NCBI GenBank assembly: GCA_009842325.1
Contig: VYFQ01000035.1
Coordinates: 1-64,000 of the forward strand
Direction of reading: 5' to 3'
DNA: 64,000 nucleotides
From: Acidimicrobiaceae bacterium
Lineage (GTDB): Bacteria > Actinomycetota > Acidimicrobiia > Acidimicrobiales > Aldehydirespiratoraceae
Program-made: the position numbers and the translations under genes
Notes under the pieces: generated by a model
Database searches by the model: none
Told to the model about the DNA's origin: nothing
Seen by the model: the letters and a program-made list of their open reading frames with translations, nothing else
Shown here: piece after piece, positions 45,087 to 54,251 of the stretch
How the letters are laid out: the number at the start of each line of letters is the position of its first letter
How positions within the stretch are numbered: position 1 is the first letter of the stretch

Positions 45087-46379
45087 ATGACTCAGGAAGC
45101 AAGCTCGGCCCCGACCGACGGTGATGCTGTCGACTCGGTCCTCGACGAGGCCAACTCTTCGAGTCTGGCGAGGCGGGGGTTCATTAAAGGCGGACTCGGT
45201 GTAGCCGGGTTCGCGGCGGCCTCTTCAATCCTGGCCGCGTGCGGCGACGACGCCGAGGAGGCTCCGGCCCCCACGGCGACGGATGCGCCCGATGCCGCCG
45301 AGACCACCACGACAGCGGCCGCCGAGCCCACCGACACGGTGGCCGTGACCGCGCAGGGCCCCGAACTCGAGTGGGAGATGGCCACCAGCTGGCCCACCGC
45401 GCTGGTGACGCTGTTCGGCTCTGCGCAGTACTTCGCCCAAAGGGTGGGCGAACTCACCGGCGGGCGCTTCGTCATCAACGCCCGGCCAGCGGGCGAGATC
45501 GTCGGCGGCCTCGAGGTGCTGCAAACGGTGCGCGACCTCGGGGTGGAGATGGGTCACACGGCGTCGTACTACTACGTCGGCATCAGCCCCGTGCAGCAGT
45601 TCGGCACCGCGGTCCCGTTCGGGCTCAACCAGCGCCAGCAGAACGCCTGGCTGTACGGCACCTTCGACAACGAGGGCAGGCGGAGCGGCATCGACATGCT
45701 CAACGAGTTCTACGCGGAGGAGCACGGCATCATCGTCTTCCCCGGGGGCGCCACCGGTTGCCAGATGGGCGGCTGGTTCACCCAGGAGCTCAACACGGTC
45801 GACGACTTGAACGGCCTCAAGATGCGCATCCCCGGCCTGGCCGGGCGGGTGCTGGAGAACCTCGGCGGCGAGCAGGTGACCCTGGCCGGCGGCGAGATCC
45901 TGCAGGCCATCCAGACCGGCGCCATCGACGGCGCCGAGTTCGTCGGCCCGACCGACGACCTCATCCTCGGCCTCGATCAGTTCCAGGGCGACCTGTACTA
46001 CTACCACCCGGGCTGGTGGGAGCCGGGCACGGCAGTGGAGATTCAGATCTCCCTGGAGAGGTGGAACGAGCTGCCTCCGGAGTACCAGGCCGCCATCCAG
46101 TGCGCGGCTACGGACGCCAACATGAGAACGATGGCGACCTACGATGTGTTCAACCAGGCGGACCTCCAGAGGATCAAGCAGTTCGCGCAGATCCGCGAGT
46201 TCCCGCCCGAGTTGATGGCCGCGTTCAAGGCCGAGACCGAGAACGTGCTCGACACCGTGGCCGCCGACGACGAGAACTTCGCCCGGATCCTCGGACCGTG
46301 GCGCGAGTTCCGCGACGGCATCGCGGAGTGGCACGGACTGGCCGAGCGGTCGTTCCTGAGCCAGCAGACCCAGGTCTGA
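45087..46379 (+). CDS. TRAP substrate-binding lipoprotein, Tat-exported, 2-oxoacid-type
   Basis: 430 residues from ATG 45087, with GGAGGG 7-8 nt upstream. The signal region has RRGFIKGG (Tat-type) and a lipobox LAAC. The DctP domain has GHTASYYYVG, AVPFGLNQRQQNAW, GGWFTQEL, GLKMRIPGLAG and YYYHPGWWEPG, which strongly resemble TakP-type 2-oxoacid receptors. A Thr/Ala-rich linker separates lipobox and domain. The ligand is thus probably a 2-oxoacid or similar carboxylate, by similarity only. Confidence 0.9.
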   Translation: MTQEASSAPTDGDAVDSVLDEANSSSLARRGFIKGGLGVAGFAAASSILAACGDDAEEAPAPTATDAPDAAETTTTAAAEPTDTVAVTAQGPELEWEMATSWPTALVTLFGSAQYFAQRVGELTGGRFVINARPAGEIVGGLEVLQTVRDLGVEMGHTASYYYVGISPVQQFGTAVPFGLNQRQQNAWLYGTFDNEGRRSGIDMLNEFYAEEHGIIVFPGGATGCQMGGWFTQELNTVDDLNGLKMRIPGLAGRVLENLGGEQVTLAGGEILQAIQTGAIDGAEFVGPTDDLILGLDQFQGDLYYYHPGWWEPGTAVEIQISLERWNELPPEYQAAIQCAATDANMRTMATYDVFNQADLQRIKQFAQIREFPPELMAAFKAETENVLDTVAADDENFARILGPWREFRDGIAEWHGLAERSFLSQQTQV

Positions 46380-46456
46380 TCGCCGCGATCAGCGTCTAGT
46401 CAGTCGCTGACGTCAATCCACTTGCTTGGCCCTGAACAGGGCCAGCAGACTGTGGC

Positions 46457-47611
46457 GTGCCTGAGTCCGCCCCCGCCGAGAGCCAGCTGCCCAACGCTCC
46501 GAAGTTCCAAACCGATCGGAGCCACTACCGGGCTGCGCTCGAACGGTGGATGCGACGGGCCTTCCCGTCCAGGGATGGCCTCACCGTGGTCGACATCGAG
46601 GTGCCGGTCAGCACGGGGTTCTCCAACGAGACGGTGATCCTCGACGCAGCCTGGACCGAGGGCGGCTCGGACCTCCAGGAGCGCTTTGCCGTCAGGATCG
46701 AGCCTGCCGACGGCGGCATGTTCCCACCCCAGACGCCGCATTGCGCGGTGTCGGTGGAACTCCAGTACCGGGCGATGAAGGCAGTGGCGGAAGCCGGCGC
46801 GGCCCCGGTCCCGCCGCTCTTCGGCTACGAACCCGACCCAGCGGTGCTTGGTGCCCCCTTCTTCGTGATGGGCTTCGTCGACGGTCGGATTCCCGCGGAT
46901 GTACCCCGCTACACCGAGGCGGGCTTCGTGGTGGACGAGGCCACGCCGGAGGAGCGCCGGCGCATGGTGCTCTCAGCCATTGACACCATCGCCGGCATTC
47001 ACAGCCTGGATTGGCGCGAGGCAGGTCTGGGCTGGCTGGACCCCAGCGGCACCGGCCAGCCGACGACCGCGCTCCAGATCGACCTGTACCGCAACCACGT
47101 CCGTTCAGAGTTGGCCGGGAGGGAGCATCCCGTGCTGTACGCGGCTCTCGACTGGCTGGAGGCCAACGACCCCGGCGACGACCGGGTCGGGCTGACATGG
47201 GGCGACGCCCGCCTGGGCAACATGATCCTGCAGGACTACCGGACCGCGGCCGTGCTCGACTGGGAGGTGTGCGCCCTGAGCCCGACGGAGGCCGACATGG
47301 GATGGTGGCTGATGTTCGACCGGATGTCCTTCGACGACATGGGCATCGCTCGACTTGAGGGCTACCCCACCCGCGATGAGATGGTTGCCCGCTACGAGCA
47401 GGCCTCGGGCCGTGCTGTGCTCGACCCTCACTATTGGGAGGTGTTCGGGGCGATGCGGTTCTGCACCATCTTCATCCGCCTGGGGGACCGGCTCACCGCG
47501 GCCGGCTTCGTGCCGCCGGAGCGGAACCCGGCCGTGGGCAACCAGGTGACGGCCGCCTTGGCCGTGCTGCTAGGGATAGACAACCCCACCCCCGACCTGT
47601 TGACCCGGTGA
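46457..47611 (+). CDS. Phosphotransferase of aminoglycoside-kinase (APH) fold
   Basis: 384 residues. The catalytic loop is LTWGDARLGNMI (Brenner motif with Trp in place of His), followed by AAVLDWEVCAL with the metal-binding Asp. It resembles the APH domain of ACAD10/11-associated kinases that phosphorylate hydroxyacyl-type substrates or sugars. GTG start 46457. It follows the TRAP operon by 77 bp. The substrate is not evident, and antibiotic resistance is not implied. Confidence 0.85.
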   Translation: MPESAPAESQLPNAPKFQTDRSHYRAALERWMRRAFPSRDGLTVVDIEVPVSTGFSNETVILDAAWTEGGSDLQERFAVRIEPADGGMFPPQTPHCAVSVELQYRAMKAVAEAGAAPVPPLFGYEPDPAVLGAPFFVMGFVDGRIPADVPRYTEAGFVVDEATPEERRRMVLSAIDTIAGIHSLDWREAGLGWLDPSGTGQPTTALQIDLYRNHVRSELAGREHPVLYAALDWLEANDPGDDRVGLTWGDARLGNMILQDYRTAAVLDWEVCALSPTEADMGWWLMFDRMSFDDMGIARLEGYPTRDEMVARYEQASGRAVLDPHYWEVFGAMRFCTIFIRLGDRLTAAGFVPPERNPAVGNQVTAALAVLLGIDNPTPDLLTR

Positions 47612-47632
47612 GACGTACTGACGGGTTGGCTC

Positions 47633-48823
47633 TCAGGTCCCACCCTCGCCCATGCCCGGCAGTCGTCGCTGGGCGAGCGTCTCGTAGGGGTCGTTGTCAG
47701 CTCTCGGCGGCCGGCTCGATCGGATATCGGCCCACAGGTCGCGCAAGTCCCGTGAGCCGTGATATGTGCGACCTCTCCCCGCGCCGGCGGCGTCAAGCAG
47801 GCCGGCATCAGTGAGAGTCCTGAGGTCGCGGCTGGCGCTGAGGTCGGAAATCGGCTCGCCGTCGGCAATCTCGACGAGCTTCGCGTAGAGCGACCGCTGA
47901 AGCCTCCGGCCACGAGCTGCGTCCGCGAGCGCTCCAATGGACCGTTGCGGCACGCCGCGACTGACGATTACTTGGGACAGCGCGTCATATAGCTGCTCGA
48001 TCTCGTGCACACGCCGCTTCAGCGTCCAGGCCTGCCGATAGTGCGCCCGCAGCATGAACCGGGTCCACGGGCGCGCCGAGTTATGCGGCCGCCAGCTGCC
48101 CTGCCCGACTTCAGAGAGGATCGCGTAGTAGTCGTTCGTGTTTCGCCCGAGGTACTCCTCTACCGAGGAGAACACCGGCGAGACGATGCCCTCCGCGGAG
48201 AGCACCAATGTCTGCAGAGCTCGCGCCATCCGCCCATTGCCGTCGCGGAACGGATGGATCATCACCAGATTGAGGTGAGCCATCGCGGCGCGAAGCATTA
48301 CCGGGACAGAGTCGTTGCGGTTGAGCGACTCCACGAGCGATCCCATGAGGCGGTCGACTAGCTCCGCATCGGGCGCCTGGTAGACGCGCGTGCCGGCCTC
48401 GTCCTCCACCCAGACGTCCCCGGCGCGGTAGCGGCCGGGTCGGACCCGCAGTTCGTGCTTGGTCATCATGAAGTGGAGCGACTTCAGCAGCGACTCATCG
48501 ACTGTGACTCGATCTTCCGCGAGTCCTAGGACATAGGTCATGGCATCGCGGTAGCCGGTCAGAGCCAAGCGCGTTTCTTCGGCTGTGTCAGTCGGCTCCT
48601 CGTCCTCGATGGCATCAAGCACGTCGTCAAGTGATGCTCGGTAGCCCTCGATCCAGTTCGAACCTCGTACGGCTCGGGCGAAGCTCATACGCCGGAGGTG
48701 CCCCAACCATCGTCGGGGCCGGTGCGCCACATAGTGGTAGAGATCGCGACGTAGCCGACCGATCTCCTCAATGACGATCAGGTCGGCATCGTCGGGCTCG
48801 GGGGTGATGTAGATGTCGGACAC
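47633..48823 (-). CDS. Fic family AMP-transferase
   Basis: 396 residues. The active-site motif HPFRDGNGRMAR is perfect, and an inhibitory-helix motif SNWIEG ((S/T)xxxEG) lies at about residue 55, before the Fic core, making it a class II Fic with auto-inhibition. A C-terminal winged-helix-like domain follows (LSASRDLRTLTDAGLLDAA). The GTG start has AGGA upstream. It probably AMPylates a protein target, unknown here. The upstream region is conspicuously AT-rich. Confidence 0.93.
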   Translation of the reverse strand: MSDIYITPEPDDADLIVIEEIGRLRRDLYHYVAHRPRRWLGHLRRMSFARAVRGSNWIEGYRASLDDVLDAIEDEEPTDTAEETRLALTGYRDAMTYVLGLAEDRVTVDESLLKSLHFMMTKHELRVRPGRYRAGDVWVEDEAGTRVYQAPDAELVDRLMGSLVESLNRNDSVPVMLRAAMAHLNLVMIHPFRDGNGRMARALQTLVLSAEGIVSPVFSSVEEYLGRNTNDYYAILSEVGQGSWRPHNSARPWTRFMLRAHYRQAWTLKRRVHEIEQLYDALSQVIVSRGVPQRSIGALADAARGRRLQRSLYAKLVEIADGEPISDLSASRDLRTLTDAGLLDAAGAGRGRTYHGSRDLRDLWADIRSSRPPRADNDPYETLAQRRLPGMGEGGT

Positions 48824-48837
48824 GGTAATGTTATTCC

Positions 48838-48865
48838 TATCATAAATTGATATGTTTATTATATC
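48838..48865 (-). promoter_or_regulatory. AT-rich fic promoter with inverted repeats
   Basis: The minus strand has TATAAT (48858-48863 on the plus strand as ATTATA), a consensus -10 box, about 35 bp from the fic GTG; no clear -35 is seen. Two inverted repeats overlap it: TATCA-N5-TGATA (48838-48852) and GATAT-N7-ATATC (48849-48865). They could bind a repressor, possibly the C-terminal winged-helix part of Fic itself (speculation). Confidence 0.6.
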
Positions 48866-48947
48866 ATCATGTCACGGCTGCTCGGCAGTGGAGAGGCACA
48901 GGAGCGGCTGCGGTCCCGGCCCGGGCTGATCCCTAGAGTTGCCCGGG

Positions 48948-50333
48948 ATGGAACGGGTATCACGGTCGGCCTGGCTGACACTCGCGGTGGTCTCGGTGGC
49001 CGTGTTCATGGTCGCGATGGAGCTCACGATCATTGCGTTGGCGCTGCCCAAGATCCGGACGGCGCTGGCGGGCGCCACGCCGGCCGCCCTCTCCTGGGTG
49101 GTGAACGCGTACTCGATCGTGGTGGCCGCACTGCTGCTGCTGTCGGGCTGGCTGGCCGACCGCTACGGCCGCAAGCGGGTATTCCGCACCGGGTTGGCGC
49201 TGTTCGCCCTGGGCTCCGTCGCGGCCGGCGCCTCAACCAGCATAGGGATGCTCATCGCGGCACGGGCCCTGCAGGCGGTGGGCGGCTCCATGCAGTACCC
49301 GGCCGGGCTGGCCCTGCTGCTCGATGCGTTCCCCCGGAGCCGCCATCAGACAGCCATCGGCACCTGGGGGGCCGTGGGTGGTCTGGCCGCGGCGGTCGGA
49401 CCGGCCTTGGGCGCAGTACTCATCGAAGCCTTCGGCTGGCGGGCCGTGTTCTATGTCAACGTGCCCGTGGCCCTGGCGGCCCTGGTGATCGGCGCACGAG
49501 TCCTGCCCGAGAGTACGGGACGGGTGGCCGCGGCCAGGGTGGACGTGATCGGCGTGCCCCTGGCGTCGGTGGGGGTGGGCGCGATCATCCTCGGAATCGT
49601 TCAGGGTGAGACGTGGGGATGGGCAACCGCGGCCACCGTCGCCTGTTTCGCGGCCGGAGCGCTGCTGGTGGCCGCATTCGCATGGCGCAGCCGGCGCCAC
49701 CCCGCACCACTGTTCGACCTCCACCTGCTTCGCATCCGTTCGTTCCTGCTCGGCAACCTCGGCTCACTGTTCTTCGCGATGGGATTCTTCGCCCTGCTCG
49801 TGCCGTTGCCGTCCTTCATCCAGGAAGTCTGGGGATGGTCCGCTCTGGAGACCGGGCTCGCATACTCGGTTGGACCCATGGTCTCGTTCCTGGTCGCGCC
49901 ACAGGCCGGCCGGTTGGCCGACCGCATCGGCAACGCCCCCCTCCTCACCGCCGGATCGGCCTGCGGCATGGCAGGGCTGCTCTGGCTCGTTCTGACCATC
50001 TCCGCCGAGCCCTCGCTGGCGCGCCTTCTAGTGGCCACCGTCCTGGTGGGAATGTCGGCAGGCACCGGCTTCTCACAACTGGTGGGCGCGGCGCTGCGTG
50101 ACATCCCCCCGGAGCGCTACGCAATGGCCACCGCCGGCCGCACCACCTTCTTCCAACTCTCGGTGGCGTTCGCCATCGCCATCGCGTTCGCGATGATCGG
50201 CCAACCGGACGGCGCCGCGGCCCAGCTGGCGGCCTACAACACGGTGTGGATGGTGTGCGCCGGCGGCTACCTGTGCAACTTCGTGCTGTTCACCTTCATC
50301 TACCCCAACGCCACCTTCGCCGGAAAGCCGTAG
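48948..50333 (+). CDS. MFS transporter, DHA2 (14-helix) type
   Basis: 461 residues from ATG 48948; TTG 48939 is also in frame. Membrane helices run throughout. The drug-exporter motif A is GWLADRYGRKRVF, motif C-like GAVGGLAAAVGPALGAVL is present, and ALPKIRTAL follows the first helix. It probably exports a hydrophobic compound with H+ antiport; the substrate is unknown. It is divergent from fic and precedes the luciferase-like gene by 10 bp. Confidence 0.9.
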   Translation: MERVSRSAWLTLAVVSVAVFMVAMELTIIALALPKIRTALAGATPAALSWVVNAYSIVVAALLLLSGWLADRYGRKRVFRTGLALFALGSVAAGASTSIGMLIAARALQAVGGSMQYPAGLALLLDAFPRSRHQTAIGTWGAVGGLAAAVGPALGAVLIEAFGWRAVFYVNVPVALAALVIGARVLPESTGRVAAARVDVIGVPLASVGVGAIILGIVQGETWGWATAATVACFAAGALLVAAFAWRSRRHPAPLFDLHLLRIRSFLLGNLGSLFFAMGFFALLVPLPSFIQEVWGWSALETGLAYSVGPMVSFLVAPQAGRLADRIGNAPLLTAGSACGMAGLLWLVLTISAEPSLARLLVATVLVGMSAGTGFSQLVGAALRDIPPERYAMATAGRTTFFQLSVAFAIAIAFAMIGQPDGAAAQLAAYNTVWMVCAGGYLCNFVLFTFIYPNATFAGKP

Positions 50334-50343
50334 AGTCGCTGCC

Positions 50344-51639
50344 GTGAAGTTCGGGATCTTCTACGAGCACCAGTTGCCTCGGCCCTGGCACGATGGCGAC
50401 GAGCAGAGGCTCTTCAACGAGGCGCTGGAGCAGGTGGAGCTGGCCGACCGGCTGGGCTTCGACTACGCCTGGGAAGTGGAGCACCACTTCCTCGAGGAGT
50501 ATTCGCACTCCTCCGCGCCCGAGGTGTTCCTGGCCGCGTGCAGCCAGCGCACCCGGCGCATCCGGCTCGGTCACGGCATTGTGCTGATGCCCCCCGGCTA
50601 CAACCACCCCGCCAGGGTCGCCGAGCGGATCGCCACCCTCGACCTGGTGTCCAACGGCCGGGTGGACTTCGGCACCGGGGAGTCGTCATCCATCCTGGAA
50701 CTCGGCGGCTTCGGCGTCACTGTGGACGACAAGCGTCCAGCCTGGCAGGAGGCCGTCGAGCAGTGCTGCAACATGATGGCCATGGACCCCTACCCGGGCT
50801 ACGACGGCGAGTACTTCTCGATGCCGTGCCGCAACGTGGTGCCCAAGCCGGTGCAGAAGCCCCATCCCCCGCTGTGGGTGGCCTGCTCGAACCGGGAGAC
50901 GATCAAGCTGGCGGCCAAGCTGGGAATGGGCGCGCTCACCTTCTCCTTCGTCGATCCCAGCGACGCGGCCGCATGGGTGCAGGACTACTACCGGATCCTC
51001 GAGACCGAGTGCGTGCCCATCGGCCATGCCATCAACCCCAACATCGCCATGGTCACCGGGTTGTCGATCCACCCCGATGAGCAGGAGGCGAAGCGCAGAG
51101 GACTGGACGGCTTCCAATTCTTCGGCTACGGGCTCGGTCACCACTACATCTTCGGCCAGCACAAGCCGGGGCGCACCGACATCTGGGCCGACTATCTGGC
51201 GGCCAGGCACACCATTGAAGACAAGGGCAACCAGAGCGGCATCGGCACGCCCGAGCAGGTTCGCAAACACCTGCAGGGCTTCGCGGAGGCGGGCGTCGAC
51301 CAAGTCGTGTTCATCCAGCAGGGCGGCAACAACCGCCACGATCACATCTGCGAGACCCTCGAGATGTTCGCGACCGACGTGATGGGGGAGTTCGCTGAGG
51401 CCGAGGCCGAGCGGGAGCACGCCAAGTTGGAGCGACTGGCTCCGGCGCTGGACGCGGCCATGGCCCGCAAGGCACCGATGCGAGTCCTCGACGACGACGA
51501 GATCCCGGTGTTCGAGGCACTGGGACGCAGCATCGTGGCCACTCTCCCGCCGGAGGAAGCCTCCCAGGTGGCCAAGACCGTCAAGGAGTGGGCCGAGACG
51601 GACATGCCCATCCACGTGCCCGACGACTTCGGTACGTAG
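50344..51639 (+). CDS. Luciferase-like (LLM class) flavin-dependent monooxygenase
   Basis: 431 residues from GTG 50344. The LLM TIM-barrel pattern shows in FDYAWEVEHHFLEEYS, RIRLGHGIVLMPPGYNHPARVAERIATLD (in parts) and GRVDFGTGES. The C-terminal extension after about 360 is helical and charged. Family members oxidise small organics using reduced FMN or F420; the substrate is unknown. It lies 10 bp after the MFS gene, so the exporter and oxygenase are probably co-transcribed. Confidence 0.9.
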   Translation: MKFGIFYEHQLPRPWHDGDEQRLFNEALEQVELADRLGFDYAWEVEHHFLEEYSHSSAPEVFLAACSQRTRRIRLGHGIVLMPPGYNHPARVAERIATLDLVSNGRVDFGTGESSSILELGGFGVTVDDKRPAWQEAVEQCCNMMAMDPYPGYDGEYFSMPCRNVVPKPVQKPHPPLWVACSNRETIKLAAKLGMGALTFSFVDPSDAAAWVQDYYRILETECVPIGHAINPNIAMVTGLSIHPDEQEAKRRGLDGFQFFGYGLGHHYIFGQHKPGRTDIWADYLAARHTIEDKGNQSGIGTPEQVRKHLQGFAEAGVDQVVFIQQGGNNRHDHICETLEMFATDVMGEFAEAEAEREHAKLERLAPALDAAMARKAPMRVLDDDEIPVFEALGRSIVATLPPEEASQVAKTVKEWAETDMPIHVPDDFGT

Positions 51640-51839
51640 CCCAGCGTCGATGTAGACGCCGTCTGCACGCCAGGGGTGTGGGTGTGTGTGTCAGTAATGT
51701 GGGGAAAGACCCACTACTCTGATTAGACATATGGGGAGTAGGCGCGCTAGGGTTGAGTCCGGCTCGAGGCACATTGGCGAGGCTCCTGCCAACAGAGCTA
51801 CGGTTTCGCCGCAACACAACCACACCCGTAGGGGGAAAA
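51640..51839 (+). other. Leader region of the glnT-type operon
   Basis: A 200-bp gap before the glutamine-synthetase-like gene. Two small inverted repeats share bases: GTGGG/CCCAC (51699-51703 and 51710-51714) and CTACTC/GAGTAG (51714-51719 and 51736-51741). They could form alternative hairpins in the mRNA. No ORF with coding character and no known riboswitch core were recognised. The promoter of the operon should be here. Confidence 0.4.
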
Positions 51840-53240
51840 ATGGCCACTGATCTTGAGAGGTTCGTCACCGCCGACGGACGCGAGGAGCAGATCCGAGAGG
51901 TGGAGGCCCGTATCGACTCCGACGACATCCGGTACCTGTACTGCCAGTTCGTCTCGGTGACGGGACGGATCATGGGCAAGGGCATCCCGGCCAAGCACTT
52001 CGGCATGATCGCCCGCAAGGGCTTCCAGCTGGTGTACGGCTCCACCGCCAACCTCTTCATCGACCGCCACGGGAACTACATCGGCTACGGCCCCGAGGCC
52101 CGCGAGTTGGTCGGCATCGGCGAGCCTGAGACCTTCATGCCCCTGCCCTGGGACTCCAGGACGGCCCGGGTGTGGTGCACCTTGTTCCGGGGCCGCGAGG
52201 AAGAGGTGGACGGCGGCGCCTACCTGACCTCTGATTGCCGGGGGAACCTGCGGCGCCAGCACGCCGCGTTCGAGGCCAAGCACGGGCTGCACCTGCGGGC
52301 TGGCTGCGAGCCCGAGATGATGTGGCTCAAGGCCGACGCCGACGGCAAGCCGACCGTCGAGGGCATGACCAAGCCCAACTGCTACCACATCGACCAGTTC
52401 GCCGAGCTGCAGCCCCTGATCCACAGAGTGATCGAGTACTGCGAGGCCATGGGGCTGGACATGATCCAGGGCGACCACGAGGATGCCCCCGGCCAGCTCG
52501 AGCTGAACTTCAACTTCGATCGGGCCGAGCTCACCGCCGACCGGCTCACCACCTACCGCCAGGTCTGCAAGCAGGTCGGCCGGGAGCTCGGGGCTTTCCC
52601 GTGCTTCATGCCCAAGCCCTTCATGGGCGTGTCGGCCAACGGCTGCCACCACAACATCTCCCTGTGGGACGCCGACGGCAACAACAAATTCATGCCCGAG
52701 GGCGACAATCCACAGCTGCCCGGGCCGGTCGGCATGAAGGCCATCGGCGGGATCCTGGAGCATGTGCGGGCGCTGACCTGCCTCACCTCGCCGACGGTCA
52801 ACTCCTACCGCCGCCTGTGGGACACGGGCTTCTGGGCGCCGGTGTTCGCGGACTGGGGCTTCCAGAACCGCACCACCGCCCTGCGCGTCAGCGCCCCGGG
52901 CCGCTTCGAGTACCGCTCGGTGGACAGCGCGGTCAATCCCCACCTGTCGTTCGCGGGCCTGCTGCAGGCCATGGACGACGGCCTCGACCGCGGCCTCGAC
53001 CCGGGAGAGCCCGAGGAGCGCAACATCTACGAGGCCATGGAGGCCGGCAAGGACGTCAAGAAGATCCCGCTCACCCTGGGCGAGGCTCTGGAGGACCTGC
53101 GCAACGACGACGTTGTCATGCGTGCCCTGCCGGGCGAGATGAGCAAGGTTTTCTTCCACTACAAGGAAGACGAATGGGAGCGGTTCCTGGCCACCGTGAC
53201 GGACTGGGACGTGGAGGAGTACCTGGACGTCCTTCCCTAA
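51840..53240 (+). CDS. Type III glutamine-synthetase-like enzyme (GlnT/GMAS-like)
   Basis: 466 residues from ATG 51840 behind AGGGGGAA. The glutamine-synthetase catalytic fold is recognisable in CEPEMMWLKA, HEDAPGQLELN, KPFMGVSANGCHHNISL and SVNSYRR-like TVNSYRRL, but the N-terminal part fits the GlnT/gamma-glutamylmethylamide-synthetase branch, not GlnA. It could ligate ammonia or methylamine to glutamate. The three glutamate-synthase modules that follow match the mgsABC set of the methylamine pathway. Confidence 0.88.
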   Translation: MATDLERFVTADGREEQIREVEARIDSDDIRYLYCQFVSVTGRIMGKGIPAKHFGMIARKGFQLVYGSTANLFIDRHGNYIGYGPEARELVGIGEPETFMPLPWDSRTARVWCTLFRGREEEVDGGAYLTSDCRGNLRRQHAAFEAKHGLHLRAGCEPEMMWLKADADGKPTVEGMTKPNCYHIDQFAELQPLIHRVIEYCEAMGLDMIQGDHEDAPGQLELNFNFDRAELTADRLTTYRQVCKQVGRELGAFPCFMPKPFMGVSANGCHHNISLWDADGNNKFMPEGDNPQLPGPVGMKAIGGILEHVRALTCLTSPTVNSYRRLWDTGFWAPVFADWGFQNRTTALRVSAPGRFEYRSVDSAVNPHLSFAGLLQAMDDGLDRGLDPGEPEERNIYEAMEAGKDVKKIPLTLGEALEDLRNDDVVMRALPGEMSKVFFHYKEDEWERFLATVTDWDVEEYLDVLP

Positions 53241-53290
53241 CGGACCGGAGACGAAAGAACTCGAGACACCCAGAACAAGGGGGTAGAACC

Positions 53291-54220
53291 ATGTGCGGCA
53301 TAGCCGGCGTGATCCACCGGGACGGCACCGCCGATGTCGGGGCCGAGCTCACGGCAATGCTCCAGTCGATGAAACACCGCGGGCCGGACTCCACCGGCTA
53401 CGCGGTGTACGGACCGGCCGACGATCTGGTCGTGATCCGGTTCGTGTTGGCCGAGCCCAATAAGAGCACCGGCTTCGGCATGGAGGAGCGCCTGGAGCGC
53501 AACCGGGCCGAGGTCGAGAGCCGCCTGGCCAAGATCGGCGCCGAGGTGGCCACCGTTACCAGCGACACCGGCTACGCCTTCCGGGCCACCATCCGCTACG
53601 GCGGCGACCTCAAAGCCCTGGCCGACTACCTCGAGGACGTTCCCGGCTGCGAGGTGCTGTCGCTGGGCAGCTCACTGGAGATCATCAAGGATCTCGGCGA
53701 CGCCCAGACGGTCAGCGGCCAGTACAACCTGGGCTCGTTCCGGGGCACCCACGGCATCGGCCATGTGCGCATGGCCACCGAATCCGAGGTCGACCTGGCC
53801 AGCGCCCATCCCTACTGGGCCTATCCGTTCGCCGACGTGGCCGTGGTCCACAACGGCCAGCTCACCAACTACCACCAGTGGCGCAGGCGCCTGGAGCAGC
53901 ACGGTCACCGCTTCCAGAGCGAGTGCGACTCCGAGATCATCGCGGTGTACCTGGCCGAGTACATGGCCCGGGGCCTGTCGCTGGAGACGGCCATGAAGCA
54001 CAGCCTCGACGACCTCGACGGCGTGTTCACCTACGTGTGCGTCACCGGCAACGAGCTCGGCATCGCCAAGGACGAGATGGCGGCCAAGCCGCTGGTCCTG
54101 TTCGAGTCCGATCCTCTGGTGGCGGTGGCCACCGAGGAGGCCGCCATCCGGGCCCTGGTCAAGCGCGAGGTCGAGACCCGCGACCCCTACGAGCGGGAGG
54201 TGCTGGTGTGGCAGGTCTGA
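53291..54220 (+). CDS. Glutamine amidotransferase subunit (GlxB/MgsA-like)
   Basis: 309 residues. The class II (Ntn) start MCGIAGV exposes Cys2 after Met removal, and GHVRMATES, HNGQLTNY and ECDSEIIAVYL bind glutamine. An insertion of about 90 residues (55-145) separates the first strands from HVRM, as in GltB-type amidotransferases. It provides ammonia, or transfers the amide or methylamide, to the synthase subunits. ATG 53291 has AGGGGG upstream. Confidence 0.9.
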   Translation: MCGIAGVIHRDGTADVGAELTAMLQSMKHRGPDSTGYAVYGPADDLVVIRFVLAEPNKSTGFGMEERLERNRAEVESRLAKIGAEVATVTSDTGYAFRATIRYGGDLKALADYLEDVPGCEVLSLGSSLEIIKDLGDAQTVSGQYNLGSFRGTHGIGHVRMATESEVDLASAHPYWAYPFADVAVVHNGQLTNYHQWRRRLEQHGHRFQSECDSEIIAVYLAEYMARGLSLETAMKHSLDDLDGVFTYVCVTGNELGIAKDEMAAKPLVLFESDPLVAVATEEAAIRALVKREVETRDPYEREVLVWQV

Positions 54221-54251
54221 TCTCGGACTACAGCCGGGGAGGAGAGGTCTA

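Noticed and set aside
46457-47611. Aminoglycoside resistance gene
   Set aside because: The APH fold is shared by many metabolic kinases, the Brenner motif His is replaced, and nothing in the context suggests resistance.
47633-48870. Toxin-antitoxin (fic/vbh-type) operon
   Set aside because: No separate antitoxin gene precedes it; the inhibitory motif is inside the same protein.
51640-51839. Known glutamine or ammonium riboswitch before the glnT-like gene
   Set aside because: No recognisable consensus core; only short inverted repeats are visible.
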